Translations under genes and position numbers: made by a program
Origin: Paramacrobiotus metropolitanus
Taxonomy: Eukaryota > Tardigrada > Eutardigrada > Parachela > Macrobiotidae
Assembly (NCBI RefSeq): GCF_019649055.1
Contig: NW_026570228.1
Coordinates: 1,364,001-1,428,000 of the forward strand
Reading direction: 5' to 3'
Length of the DNA stretch: 64,000 bases
Shown: positions 33,570 to 50,840 of the stretch, piece after piece
Layout: the number at the start of each line of letters is the position of its first letter
How positions within the stretch are numbered: the first letter of the stretch is position 1
Notes under the pieces: generated by a model
The model's database searches: none
Seen by the model: the letters and a program-made list of their open reading frames with translations, nothing else
What the model was told of the DNA's origin: nothing

Positions 33570-33596
33570 GCAGACGCTACAGTAAAACAGGCAGAC
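33570..33596 (-). promoter_or_regulatory. Conserved upstream block, copy G
   Basis: GCAGACGCTACAGTAAAACA, then GGCAGAC, 52-78 bp upstream of the start of the only intact copy, preceded by GATGCAATTAAA. Same block as before copies C, E and F. Confidence 0.5.
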
Positions 33597-34267
33597 AGGA
33601 TCCTAGGTTCCTAGTGATTTACAGGATCGTAGAAATGCACTACATTCCTATGTTCAATCATGTAGACCGTTATGGTGCAGAGGGAAAGAGATGAGAGTTC
33701 GTTTTAATGTGGTAACACAGAAGGATCTACAGGAAGAATCTACCAGATACCGTCGAGAACAGCACACACTAGACAACGAGCACGCCAACATGTGCAACAA
33801 GTTAGCGCTGTTTTTACACGCTAATGACGATATTATCAACGCATCAGTTATCTCACCTCAGAAAAACTGGGAAATCCGAAAACAGGAGATACCGGATATC
33901 AGATCACGAGATTCGAGAAACGGAGAAAGATAAGTACTTGTTGTCTTTGCTGACTGTCAGACTGTGAGTAGGTCGGGTTCCTCGATGAACTCGCAGCTCA
34001 GTGCGCGTACTGTAAAATAGAAATTTCGCTGTACATCTTGTTGACGTAACCGACCACCCAAAGTGGCTACGCCGTGCGTCGACTACACTGAGCTTACATA
34101 CGGTAATTTACAGTACGAGTACGAGTACTCGTACTGTATCTTCAAAATCAAACGGTTTACTGTTGATCGAGTCTCTATTAAATTTTCGCTGATTGATCTC
34201 TGGATTGTAAACCGTTTACACAGTTAAAGTTTTTTGGAGCGGAGTCCCGTGGGTTCTCTAGAGGTTA
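33597..34267. other. Intergenic between copy G and the eL32 gene
   Basis: 33600-34010 is homologous to the divergent intergenic regions of C/H and F/I, but no plus-strand partner follows. A palindromic CAGTACGAGTACGAGTACTCG-type stretch lies near 34112-34138. The eL32 promoter must lie near the end. Confidence 0.5.
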
Positions 34268-34276
34268 CCTTTTTCC
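34268..34276 (+). promoter_or_regulatory. TOP-like pyrimidine tract
   Basis: CCTTTTTCC, 12 bp upstream of the eL32 start codon, fits the 5'-terminal oligopyrimidine start of ribosomal-protein mRNAs. The transcription start itself is not proven here. Confidence 0.4.
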
Positions 34277-34288
34277 AAAAGACTTAAA

Positions 34289-34856
34289 ATGGCTTACCCA
34301 ACCAGTTCAAATAAAACCCATATTGTTAAGAAGCGCTTCAAAAAGTTTTTCCGCCACCAGAGTGATCGCTATGGAAAATTACGGGTATTGCAACTATGGC
34401 GACATGCTCATCATGGTTCCCGCCGTCCTGTTTTGAGTAGTTCCTGTTGTTTGAGAATCTGTGGTTGATTAATCTGATGTTATAGCCCGGCTGGAGAAAG
34501 CCCCATGGTATTGACAATCGTGTCCGTCGCCGATACAAGGGAACCAACTGCATGCCAAAGATCGGTTATGGCGGTGACAAGCGGACCCGACACGTCCTTC
34601 CCAATGGTTGCCGCAAGGTCCTCGTCCGCAATGTTCAGGTAGTTCGCTCGCAACGCTGTTTCTCAATGCCAGATCAACAAGTTAGGGTTTATGATAGGAT
34701 TTGGAGGTGTTGATGATGAACAACCGGCGGTACTGCGCGGAGATTGCCAGTGGAACATCGGCCAGGAAGTGCGAAGTCATCGTTGCCCGGGCTAAACAGA
34801 TGAGCATCCGAGTTTCTAATGCTAATGCGCGGTTACGAGCGGAGGAGAATGAATAA
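34289..34856 (+). CDS. RPL32: 60S ribosomal protein eL32 (RPL32)
   Basis: Three exons: 34289-34384 (32 codons), 34486-34638 (51) and 34698-34856 (53 including stop), all phase 0, with introns of 101 and 59 bp. The product is 135 residues, the usual animal length. Recognisable family sequence includes [62 protein letters not shown] and the C-terminus [13 protein letters not shown]. It is a component of the large ribosomal subunit. Exons are too short to appear as long open frames. The gene lies tail-to-tail with U2SURP and marks the edge of the F-box cluster. No lesions are seen. Confidence 0.96.
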
Positions 34857-35357
34857 TTGTCATACTGTCTTTTATGCTCAGTTACCATCGATTTCGTATA
34901 TTATAAAAAACCGCGTCTTCACTTTGGGTTCTACCGTTCTGTCTGCTGTTCTATTCAGTTGTCAGCCCACGTTTGCCAAATCAGTTTCGGCCAGATTAGT
35001 TAACCCTTTTCATTGTTAACTACAAGTACCGTAAATTCCTATATTAACGTAAACTCCGATACTTCCGTTAAAGCCAAGATGATTCAGACAGACTTCCGGT
35101 GTTTTTACATGACCAAAACAACAGTACTTCGAGTTGGTAAATTCCCACCAGACTGATCAAACTAAATGACAATAAACGGTTACGACTGCATTAACATGAA
35201 AACATTCAGCAAATTGCGGCACACAACAAATCCAGAACATGGAAAACTCCCAATCAACACACAGCAAGAACATAGAAACCCAAAAAAATCCATACAAATT
35301 GAAAACATCGTCCTAACCCCCAAGAAAACAATCTCCCTCCATCCACCATTCACACTC
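34857..35357. other. Intergenic between eL32 and U2SURP 3' ends
   Basis: Convergent 3' flanks; the 3' UTRs of both genes should fall here. No further gene seen. Confidence 0.5.
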
Positions 35358-41914
<6,557 letters not shown>

Positions 41915-42877
41915 GCTGACAGATTATCCGCACGACGCACTTCAGGTTATAAACTCGCAATCAACATGATCAGCTTAAGGAAAAAAACAAAGATTACAAT
42001 TTACAAATTTTAAAGTGCTAATCTGCAGTCAAACTGCGAAAACGATCAGCGCAACGAAAATCGAAAAAACGGAAACTGACGAGCCTGTTGGTAGAGCTCA
42101 AGTTGTCAAGTTTGTTCTAAAAACAGCGAAGATTTGCAATGTCCCTGTACCGAGGCCGCCTATCGTCGAGCTACTTTACAGGGAGCGTATCAGAAACACA
42201 TGTCGTCTCGTACTTTTTTACGGCTGTTGTACCTTTTCCCTGTGATGATTTCACTGAAACGGCCTTGGTGAACATAAAAATTTCACCGGAAATCAAGTTT
42301 ACTGTCAAACGGCGCCCGTTGGATTTACGCGCTTGCGAAATTTCATTTCTTTGATAATTTCTTTTGATTCCAATTTCCAGCAGATTACGTATCTTGTTAT
42401 TATGACTTGATAATGCATTGATTTTTCGCAGTACAGTCACTACAGTGTATTCAAATAATTCGCTTTATTCGTGACAAAGTAATGATCGGAAATATTTCCT
42501 ATTTCCAATTTCTTTATTGTCAGATATTCACTAATTTATTACGAAGCTTCCTGATTTCTACGCAGCTGTGCGAACAAAATTTGCTAACGATGATTTTTTT
42601 CCATTTTTAATCTTCAAACGTTCCACCAGAAAGTGGAATTTTCGTCTCTTCAACTGACATTCCGAACATTCACATAACCTTTTAAAAAAATTAGAAATGA
42701 TCTGGAATTCCACAAGAATTGAGACCAAAAACACAAAGCGGGTTAAAAGAGTCGCGCAGGAAATTCTCTACCGGAAGTAATCAGCACAAAACCACCGCAC
42801 AGAGAGCGAACCATCAAATTTGGCTTGAAATAAAAAAAAACAAAAAACAGGAATGAGAAATTCCATGCCCGGGCGCT
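41915..42877. other. Intergenic, 5' of U2SURP and 3' of the 94-aa gene
   Basis: Should contain the U2SURP promoter. No conserved coding frame or clear repeat recognised. Confidence 0.45.
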
Positions 42878-43691
42878 TTACTTGCCCACGAAGGCGTCCT
42901 TGGCATCCCCGATCTTCTCGCCCAGGCTGCGGGCGTCCTTCACTTCCGTGCTCTTGGTGTGCACTTCCTTGCCGTCACGGATCTCGTGCTTCTCCTGTGG
43001 AGCAAAAAAAAACAGCAACCGTAAGTTACAGAACAACACAAAACAAATTAACAAAAAATTCTTCCTGAATTTCCAAGCTCCAAAACAAAATCAAAAAAAT
43101 TGCGGATAAAATACGTGAATTTTTAATAACACACCAACACAGGAAAATTAAGCACTAATTCGAATAATTTTCAAGAAATAATTACGCAAATTCATCAGCT
43201 ATATTATTACACACATTAATGATTAATGGAATTCGTATAATTTTCCAGAAATAATTACGAAAATTCATAGCTGTATAAAAGATTCAGGATCAAATAACTG
43301 AATTCAACCAAGAAATTCGGAAAGATTGATGCAAACAAAAATTCTTGAAGCATTCAACTTTTCGAAAAAAAAGGAAAGGTCACCAATTATTCAAATTTTA
43401 TCAGAATTAAATTAAAAAAATCACTACATGCTAATGTCCTACTGACTTCGCAAAACCAGATAAATCGTTGAATATTTTACAGGATTAATCACTGCACAAT
43501 TAGAAAACCAGCAAGCAACTTACATGTTCCTGCTTCTGGAGCTTGTCGGTGGTGTTGAAGGCGGCCTTGGCATCGTCGATCTTCTGGCCCAGGGAACGTC
43601 CGTCCTTCACTTCATCGGTAACGACATGCTTCTCGCTTCCGTCAGCATAAACCTTGTGCTCCTCCTGAACAACACGTTGGTTGGCAGACAT
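42878..43691 (-). CDS. Small charged protein with internal duplication, 94 aa
   Basis: Two exons: 43691-43524 (56 codons) and 42994-42878 (38 codons plus TAA), phase 0, with a 529-bp intron (GTAAGT ... CCACAG). The protein is very hydrophilic with no signal peptide or membrane segment. The two exons encode two copies of one unit: VKDGRSLGQKIDDAKAAF in exon 1 and VKDARSLGEKIGDAKDAF in exon 2, each preceded by a DG-containing segment rich in Glu, Lys, His and Val. The duplication therefore coincides with the exon boundary. I do not recognise the family; a stress-related disordered or helical protein is possible from composition. A TATA box and an AP-1-like site lie upstream. Confidence 0.75.
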
Positions 43692-43816
43692 GGTGATGGG
43701 TGAGATACGACTAAAGTCAGGAATTACAGGGAAAAAACGCGGTTATTCACTTGGAAAGTTCACTTCGGAAATTGCAAAAATATCAGATGTGATTTTGAAC
43801 TCCAAAACCGCTCCGA

Positions 43817-43824
43817 CTTTTATA
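43817..43824 (-). promoter_or_regulatory. TATA box of the 94-aa gene
   Basis: TATAAAAG on the minus strand, 126-133 bp upstream of the start codon, leaving room for a leader of roughly 100 nt. Confidence 0.6.
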
Positions 43825-43989
43825 CGTGCAGGCCAAGGAAGGAGGAGACAGATAAGCGGCACGCGTGGAAACAACCGCTGGAATGCGCTGCACGACGGAT
43901 CAATGATTCCGCGTTTCAATGAATGGGGTTTTACCCACGCTGCGATACGGCATCGCCGTGAATAACTGATAAGCAGCTGTACAATACCG

Positions 43990-43996
43990 TGAGTCA
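43990..43996 (-). promoter_or_regulatory. AP-1-like site upstream of the 94-aa gene
   Basis: TGAGTCA/TGACTCA, a perfect AP-1/bZIP consensus about 170 bp upstream of the TATA box. A 7-bp match can occur by chance. Confidence 0.3.
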
Positions 43997-44318
43997 TTCG
44001 CAATAAAGAAAGCGGCGCTCGCTGACTTTTGCATAAAACCGGTTTTAAAAGCTCTGCTTCCGTGGTATGTACGTACTCGGATGCACTCGGTGGTAAGCAG
44101 CAGTACGACGAGTACTGTACGCTCACTGGTCAGAAGGTACTTACTCAAGGAGACTGTCGAACATGAAAGTAAGTACTACAGTATTTCGGCCCTCAGCAGA
44201 CAGGTGCGGTCAAATATTCACAGTCCACTTTACAACTGTTGTTCAGTTGTTGTACTTTTATTTTTATTTTTAAACACTCGAGTATGCCATCGTACCATTG
44301 CACCGTACTTTGGCACTT

Positions 44319-44468
44319 TGTACTGTATTTTCACAAGTTTAAGGAACATGGTGGGGGCGTGGCCAGCGTAGCCGGACCGTCGGTCGGCTTTGATCTCAAA
44401 GGGGCCGACAACTCGTGTGCGCGGCCCGGCCCCTGGAGCGTTCCTTAAACTTGTGAAAATACAGTACA
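44319..44468. repeat. 150-bp inverted-repeat element with GC-rich loop
   Basis: A perfect 29-bp stem: 44319-44347 begins TGTACTGTATTTTCACAAG and is complementary to 44440-44468. The loop of about 92 bp is strongly GC-rich in an otherwise AT-rich region. It has MITE-like structure without a clear target duplication. Confidence 0.75.
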
Positions 44469-45664
44469 TTAATTTGTACTTTCGACGATGCACAACTAAC
44501 TGAGAATAATAATTATTAGTTATTTATTGCATTAACGCGTGTGACGCGTAATTTTGTTTCTATCCAATGTTCACTCGAATAACCCAATAAAGTTACTTAT
44601 CGTTACATTAATATTACTACACTTACGGTTAGTTACTGAAGAGGATTATTAAACTGTTATATCTATATCTTTGTTTTGTTTGTTAACACTCTATCCACGC
44701 GGTTTTTCTGTTCCCCATTCATTCATCAGCGCATAAAAATTTAAGTTAATTTGATTGTATTTAAGGAATTCCATTAATTTATCTGTTTTACCTTATTAAA
44801 ATATTTCGGTAATAAGCGCAGATTAAGATATGAACTTTACAGTATCTTTGCTATCGTGAAATGATGTTGTGTACAATGCAGGTTTAATTAATGGTACAAT
44901 GGTATGTATTTATAGTTAATGCGAGTGCGTACAATGTAACTATTACAAAGCAAGGATTATGATTACGCTCATACTTTACTGTCATATGTTCTTATAAACT
45001 TCGCAGTTACTTACACGGAAAAACGAGATCAGAACACAAATCACTATTTTACTGTAATTATAATTATTATCTACATCTGTAATATGAAATAATAAAATTT
45101 AATTTATACGGGGTATGTACTGCACTTACGATTGAGCTCGTATTTACATACGTATTTACATACTGTACCTCAGTACAAAATAAGAGTAAATCAGAACATC
45201 AGTACAAATCGTATAGATAGAAGTACTTATTATAAAGCTATGTATTCCTTTCTACAATAATTGTTCCGTTTTAACCTTGAATATCATACTTCTACACTTA
45301 CAATCGGTTACAATAACAATATAAATGTTTTATCGTATTTATAATTTACGGTATTGATGGCTATAAACAATTCCAAATTTCTTTGTGGCTTTAGTGAGTC
45401 ATGTGTATTCTATTTACTTTACGTCCGGTTTTGAAAGCTTTACATGACAGAGTTCATGGGAATACGTACCTAGCTAATGGCTAATATCATCAAAAATATG
45501 GTTCATACCATTTCGATAATCGTATCATAATTTTTTTTATTAATGTTTCTTTCTCACCACATTCGTTCGTGTAAGCGCACTACGGGCCTACGGTATCAGT
45601 ATCAATATTTTAAAATCAAACTTGAAGTAGATAAATTGATGTATACCGGTAATTTGGCGGTATA
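44469..45664. other. AT-rich intergenic stretch
   Basis: No gene, RNA gene or long repeat recognised. GTAC-containing short motifs are frequent. Confidence 0.45.
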
Positions 45665-46031
45665 CAATGTACGACAAAAAGAGGTCGAACCGATCAGTCG
45701 GTCCGCGGTTCAAAATAATCCCATAGACTTAAGCATTGATTGCAAGCCAAACGGTTATGCGCACAGATCCTATGTTGTGCCTACGAGAAAGCAAAATGGC
45801 TAGAATTTGTGCTGTTCGCCATAAACAGCCACAGGTTTAGTATCAAAAAGTTTAAAATTTGTTTCTACACCTTTTGATATGCAACTGGTATAGCTGCACT
45901 TTGATATTCACGGAGCGCGAGCGTCTGAAAGTAGTGAGTAAGCGTCCAAGTTTTAGTGGTGGCGTGTCGTTGCGAGGTTATTTTGAACCGCGGACCGACT
46001 GATCGGTTCAACCTCTTTTTGTCGTACATTG
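45665..46031. mobile_element. 367-bp TIR element flanked by TA (Tc1/mariner-type MITE)
   Basis: Terminal inverted repeats of about 54 bp with one mismatch begin CAATGTACGACAAAAAGAGG at the left and read as its complement at the right. Both ends abut TA (45663-45664 and 46032-46033). There is no coding capacity; an 86-codon plus-strand frame that crosses the left TIR is accidental. Confidence 0.7.
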
Positions 46032-46665
46032 TATTTAGTAATCGTACATAATGCATACTCGATAAGTACTGATTTACTGTTAATAGATTAATAATAATCG
46101 CAGTGCCGCCCGCTGGAGGTACTGTAAGGAGAATAGTATAAGTACGAGAACATAAGTTTGTTTTTGAATTTCTTGAAGGGTCATCGTGAAAAACTGCCAA
46201 ATCTTAGTCATCTATACGAGAATAATCCCCCAGTGTCGACTACAGATATGTAGAGTGATTGTAGACGTTCTATACGGTAGAACAACTGGAAAATTTGCCA
46301 TCGTGAACTCCTGCAGAATGTATGTACAGTAAATCGTTCATTATGATCGGGTAAATCACTATTTCGTTTGTTCTAGTCGTGCGCCCATTTTTCTGGAACC
46401 AGCCTTCACGTATCATACGTGCAAGGTTCGCATTCGTTTTTTAGGGTTACCCACAAACTGACCAGGCCATGAAAATATCGATCGCGACTGACAGATCTGA
46501 ACTGGTGATGAACCTAGCTCCTGTTGATTATTACCAAACAAATTACGAATACTGAATACATAAGTGTTACGAGCGACATGGCAGATGTTGGACGTCAGCG
46601 AGATTTCACATGTACAAGTACAGACACAGACGCACTCATACCAATACCGGCACATATCAAGCCGA
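46032..46665. other. Intergenic, nothing recognised
   Basis: 3' side of the secreted-protein gene; no conserved frame seen. Confidence 0.4.
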
Positions 46666-47208
46666 TCAAGAATTAGGATAGCTGGGAAACGGTTTAGCGT
46701 TGTACTTGGACACCATCTCGGAACTGATCACGTACAGCGGACCATTGAACGCCGACGCTGCTGATCCCGCATCCACAGCAGCTGATCCTGGATCGTAATG
46801 TGGAACGGCATTCACGACATCTGGATACGTCGGCGGGACATACGGCTCATCGTCGACGTTCTCCTCCTCAACCGGAAGTGGTTTGGGCGTTACCGGCTTC
46901 GCATAATTCACGGCGACAGGACGTACCGATGGTGCCGCATACAGGAGCGAAGCATACGGAGCAGGTTTATACGACTCCACGGCAATCGGGGAGTAATATT
47001 TGGGTGTATTGAGGTAGCTGGATACCGTCTGGATGCGGTAGACGTCCGATGGGCGGTATCGGTTGGTCACGGGGACAAAAACACTGGGATCGTCGCCGAC
47101 TTTCACGAGGTATCCGACCAGCGTCTGAGGTCCTAAATTCACCCCGGGATAACGCGCGCTGGTGAGCTGGATAAGCAAACAAACCGCAATGACAGCGAAC
47201 AGCGACAT
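46666..47208 (-). CDS. Secreted Pro/Tyr/Val-rich protein, 180 aa
   Basis: A single open frame starts MSLFAVIAVCLLIQLTSA, a classic signal peptide with likely cleavage after Ala18. The mature part is low in Cys and rich in Pro, Tyr, Val and Ala (for example YAAPSVRPVAVNYAKPVTPK, DDEPYVPPTYPDVV), with short Y-P spaced motifs. This resembles structural cuticle or extracellular-matrix proteins of ecdysozoans, but no chitin-binding Rebers-Riddiford motif is visible. The intronless structure is plausible. A TATATATA stretch lies only about 20 bp upstream of the ATG, which is too close for a normal TATA box unless transcription starts elsewhere. Confidence 0.7.
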   Translation of the reverse strand: MSLFAVIAVCLLIQLTSARYPGVNLGPQTLVGYLVKVGDDPSVFVPVTNRYRPSDVYRIQTVSSYLNTPKYYSPIAVESYKPAPYASLLYAAPSVRPVAVNYAKPVTPKPLPVEEENVDDEPYVPPTYPDVVNAVPHYDPGSAAVDAGSAASAFNGPLYVISSEMVSKYNAKPFPSYPNS

Positions 47209-49139
47209 TGTACAATATTAGTAGAAAACTATATATAATGTAGATTTCACATAATATACATTGTTCAGCTGCCCATCTAGCACATGGATCGATGTTATCG
47301 CGACCGAAAAGATTTTGCTATTAAATATCGATGCTGCACTCTGTGGTACTGTGCGGCTTAATTGTAATAATGATTTTCTAGCTTATGACTACGTTGTATG
47401 TATTGTACAACTAGTGCAGACTACAATAACCTCATTTACCGGCAATAAAAAACATCTGCTACCCGGTATCAGTCGCATATAATTTATTTAATGTCGAATG
47501 TTTCGGTGTGCAGGCGTGGTGCTCGCATAATTACTAGATCATCTACTTCTGATTGGTGAAATTATTCACAAATTATGACGGTTCTGGGCTGTAATAAATA
47601 ATTGGTACTGCTGACCCAGTGCAATTTCTAGAAACGAAATTAAGCCAGGTCGGGGCACGAAATACTCTGGCCTATCTGGAACATTTTCTGTTCCAGGATA
47701 ATGGCACTTCTGGGCCAACGTATTGTGGGCCAGATCTGGTTCAGATTCGTGGGAAGAACTTGCCCAGCGTGGCGCTGAAATATTCTGGCCCAGAAAATCG
47801 TAGTTCTGGCCCACAAATTAAATAAAGACTTCTTTATTTATTCAATTCAGCCAACAAAATCTAGCGGTGCCGACTGCACAGTTTCTATTGAATCACAAAG
47901 GATAATTTTGATAGTAAAGAAATAACCCGCCCAATGAAACAGCTTATGATTTATTCTGTGCTGACCCGCCAGACCGGCAGCAAGTATATGCATGCATGTA
48001 CTACGCCCGTGTATCCGGTCGAAAAAGTTCCGTAATATAATAATAATAAAATAATAATAATAATAGTCATTATAATGATCATTCACGTTTGCTTGAAACG
48101 TATGACACAACGTACGCGCTGCAGATCATTGCGTGTATATCTATATTATTTAAAATATATTAATGAACTATAGTTCTATAAATACAAAGTTGAAACCTGA
48201 ATTAGCACATTGAAAAAATAAAATATATTCGTAAGCAGTTAAATAAATATCATTATTAAAGCATAATTTACTGAAACATTTCGATGCTATTTGGAAACTG
48301 CCAGCCGTGGTAGTTCGCTTTCCCGCGCTTGGAGGCGGTACTACCGTTGCTGTAGATGTCATGATCACATGTACTTATTTGTTGCTCATGCAGCTACAAA
48401 GCGCAAATTTATAAATTCTCTTCTTCCACTGCTTTTAAGTTTTACGATATCCTCTGTTTCTCCTTTTAATTATTGTAATCACAAAGGCATTTTAGTGTAC
48501 ATCAGACCTATAAAGACTGCTCCTGGTAGATGGTTCATAGCGCCGCATGTCTTTGTGCTGTTATTTCATGCAGTTTAGCGTTTACTGTTGCAACGGTTCG
48601 TGGGCTTTGCCAACTCTGGACTTGCGTCAGCTGTCTGATCGTCGAAAAACTTTTTTCCACCTTGTCGAAACCTCCCATGGTATATGTCCAACAAGAGAAA
48701 GAAGTTCCGGAAAATGTGGAAATCATAAGTAACTGATAAACAGGATATTCCCGTACAGGTGCGTGCGTTGCGTTAAAAGTACTTTGAAAGCCATATGCAA
48801 ACAAATGTGCTGTATATTTTATTTGCATATTGGGAACTTATGTTTCAACTTTTTACTGATAGTTAAATTTCTATTTTTGTTTTATTTTTTAAATGTTTAA
48901 TTATTGTCGTGCATTATTATGATTTTCTTCGCGTGTACGGTGTATATGTAGGTTCCAGTTCGTGGAGAAAACCCAAATCATTTGTAGGCCCATTTTAATT
49001 ATTTTCAGAATGCAGTAAATTATTGATTCTAAATAATAAATAATTTTTTATTAACTATTGAGTTGATCAATAAGTTTGTTATTTAATTTCAGGATTTTGC
49101 GCATAGATTCTCCATTATCCGATGAAAATTTTTCACGAA
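47209..49139. other. Intergenic, repeats and microsatellite
   Basis: Contains a region rich in CTGGCC/GGCCAG motifs (about 47640-47810), with a related stretch near 49500-49720, and a TAA/TAATA microsatellite near 48038-48065. A minus-strand start (MTSTATVVPPPSAGKRTT) near 48362 could be the beginning of a gene, but no continuation was found. Confidence 0.4.
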
Positions 49140-49254
49140 CTCCTGCCCGCTGCCGTTTATAAACCTACCGAAGCTGCCGAATATTTCCGATGAGAAGAAG
49201 TAGCGAGAGAAGCTGTATGCCATCGAGTCGGAGGGCGTTTTCGAACAGAGCTGA
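49140..49254 (+). pseudogene. Possible remnant of a HECT-domain C-terminus
   Basis: One plus-strand frame reads LPFINLPKLPNISDEKK, then TAG, then REKLYAIESEGVFEQS and a stop. The spacing of NLPKLP, EKL, AIE and GVF recalls the last 35 residues of HECT ubiquitin ligases (N-L-LP-Y ... L--KL--AI---GF). A possible acceptor (TTTCAG) lies near 49092. The internal stop would make it dead. The match is short, so this is weak. Confidence 0.25.
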
Positions 49255-50229
49255 TGCGGATGTTAATTACGAATTTTTGCGCCGAAATGTTAAGAAATAA
49301 ATGTAGTTATATATACGCTGTGCATCATGTTTTTATGTTTATGACGTGATTAACGCAGACCTATGATCAGTGCATATGATGCGCTACGTGATCATAAATA
49401 AAGCTTAATAGGTTACTTAAATCATGCAAAGCAGCATTCGATTCAAGTAAACATGTAAAATATAAAACGAAAAAGCAACCGCAAATTCAAAGTAATTTTA
49501 ATGTTTGGACTGGGCCAGAACGCTGCTACATATCGTGTTTAGATAGGCCCAGGCGGAACCAGAACTTGCTCAGAGTGGGTCTACAAATAGGCCTTCCGCC
49601 CGTTTGCCGGTAGGCCTGAGCTCTCTGGCCCGCACAATGGCACCTCGGACTTCGTTTGTGGTCCCGAACAGGGGAGTTTGACAGGCCCAAACAACCCCTG
49701 TTCGGGTTACAGATTAGCACTGGGGAAGAGTGCACTGCAGCTCTAAAAGCCCAAAACATATGTTCGCGATACAGCGTCCGTTCAACTTTGCATTGCAAGC
49801 ATGTTGTCCTGTTTCCAAATTAATTAATAATACAGTATGCTTCCTTTCAGGCTTTCATGCAGCTACCTTTACCAACGGTATAATTAAATGTATTTACATG
49901 TGTATACTTTTGTTTACGGGTATTACGCATAATCCCCATAAAATATAGAATATTATAAAGGTATTTAGGTGTAAGTACTTTTGTGGAAGAAAATAAAAAA
50001 TTTTAATTAATGCGTCTTTGGTACTTATTATCAAGAAGAAGGGTAAACCTTTAATAAGTACAAACTATGTACCAAAACAAAACACATTTTAGAAAAGAAA
50101 AACTTCCTCTTTGCTATCCTGATCGGGGATCGTACCCGTTACACAAAAAATAAATCATAAGATCAAGAAAAGTAGCTAACATAAGATCTTCTAACAATCT
50201 AACATAATCATTTCGTTGGCATTCGAAAG
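49255..50229. other. Intergenic, nothing firm
   Basis: Includes the second GGCCAG-rich stretch near 49500-49720. No gene recognised. Confidence 0.4.
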
Positions 50230-50840
50230 CCACTCATGTATGTACAGTATGTTAATGGTGATTTCCTGGGCTTCACGAATCACTTCCACGAAAACTTCCC
50301 ATACCCGTACCAAGGATAGGAACGTTGACCTTTTGTGCATACTGGAATTTTTCAGCTGAAAGTGGATGTTAGCCAGCTGTGTCAAACGGGACACTGGTGA
50401 TGACGATAACCGATGCACAACTCAATTTTCGCTGTAGTGATTAATAGGAAATTTTTAGCGTTGTGTGGACACAAATGATTGCAGTTGCTTATTGCTAGCC
50501 TTCATTTGCCAATTTAGCAGTACAGTAGATAGCGCACGGCGACCTTTTATAAACGTCAACCTTTGGTGCGACCGGGAAAAGCGTGTCAGCGGGCTTCGGC
50601 TTGTGAATACCGACTAAGATGCGGCTGCGATCACTATGGGGTCCTTGTACAATAGCCAATGACAAACAGGGCAGCGTAATTACTGTCGAAGGCTGAAGCG
50701 AACTATGGACATGAGCGTTCTCATTAAAGGACCATGCATTAAGTCCGACTGACTCTGAGAAATGGGAAGGAAAATCCGTTTGCACAAGTTTACCGTTTGC
50801 CGTCTCCAGTGCCAGCCCTGGATGACTTCACGTACGCATA
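50230..50840 (-). pseudogene. Degraded coding-like segment of unknown family
   Basis: On the minus strand an open stretch begins near 50835 (GLALETANGKLVQTDFPS) and runs through LPCLSLAIVQGPHSDRSRIL and HKPKPADTLFPVAPKVD to a stop at 50495-50497. About 100 bp further on, another frame reads SVIVITSVPFDTAG, a stop, then HPLSAEKFQYAQKVNVPILG. The composition and continuity look like an old protein-coding gene with stops. I cannot name the family. Confidence 0.3.

Noticed and set aside
45543-45803. 86-codon plus-strand open frame
   Set aside because: It runs through the left TIR of the TA-flanked MITE; no start context or motif.
47229-47238. TATA box for the secreted-protein gene
   Set aside because: It lies only about 20 bp upstream of the ATG, so transcription would start inside the coding sequence; kept only as a remark.
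50100-50160. Possible tRNA T-arm (GGGTACGATCCCCG on the minus strand)
   Set aside because: The GGTTCRA consensus is broken and no anticodon or D-arm is seen in the right place.
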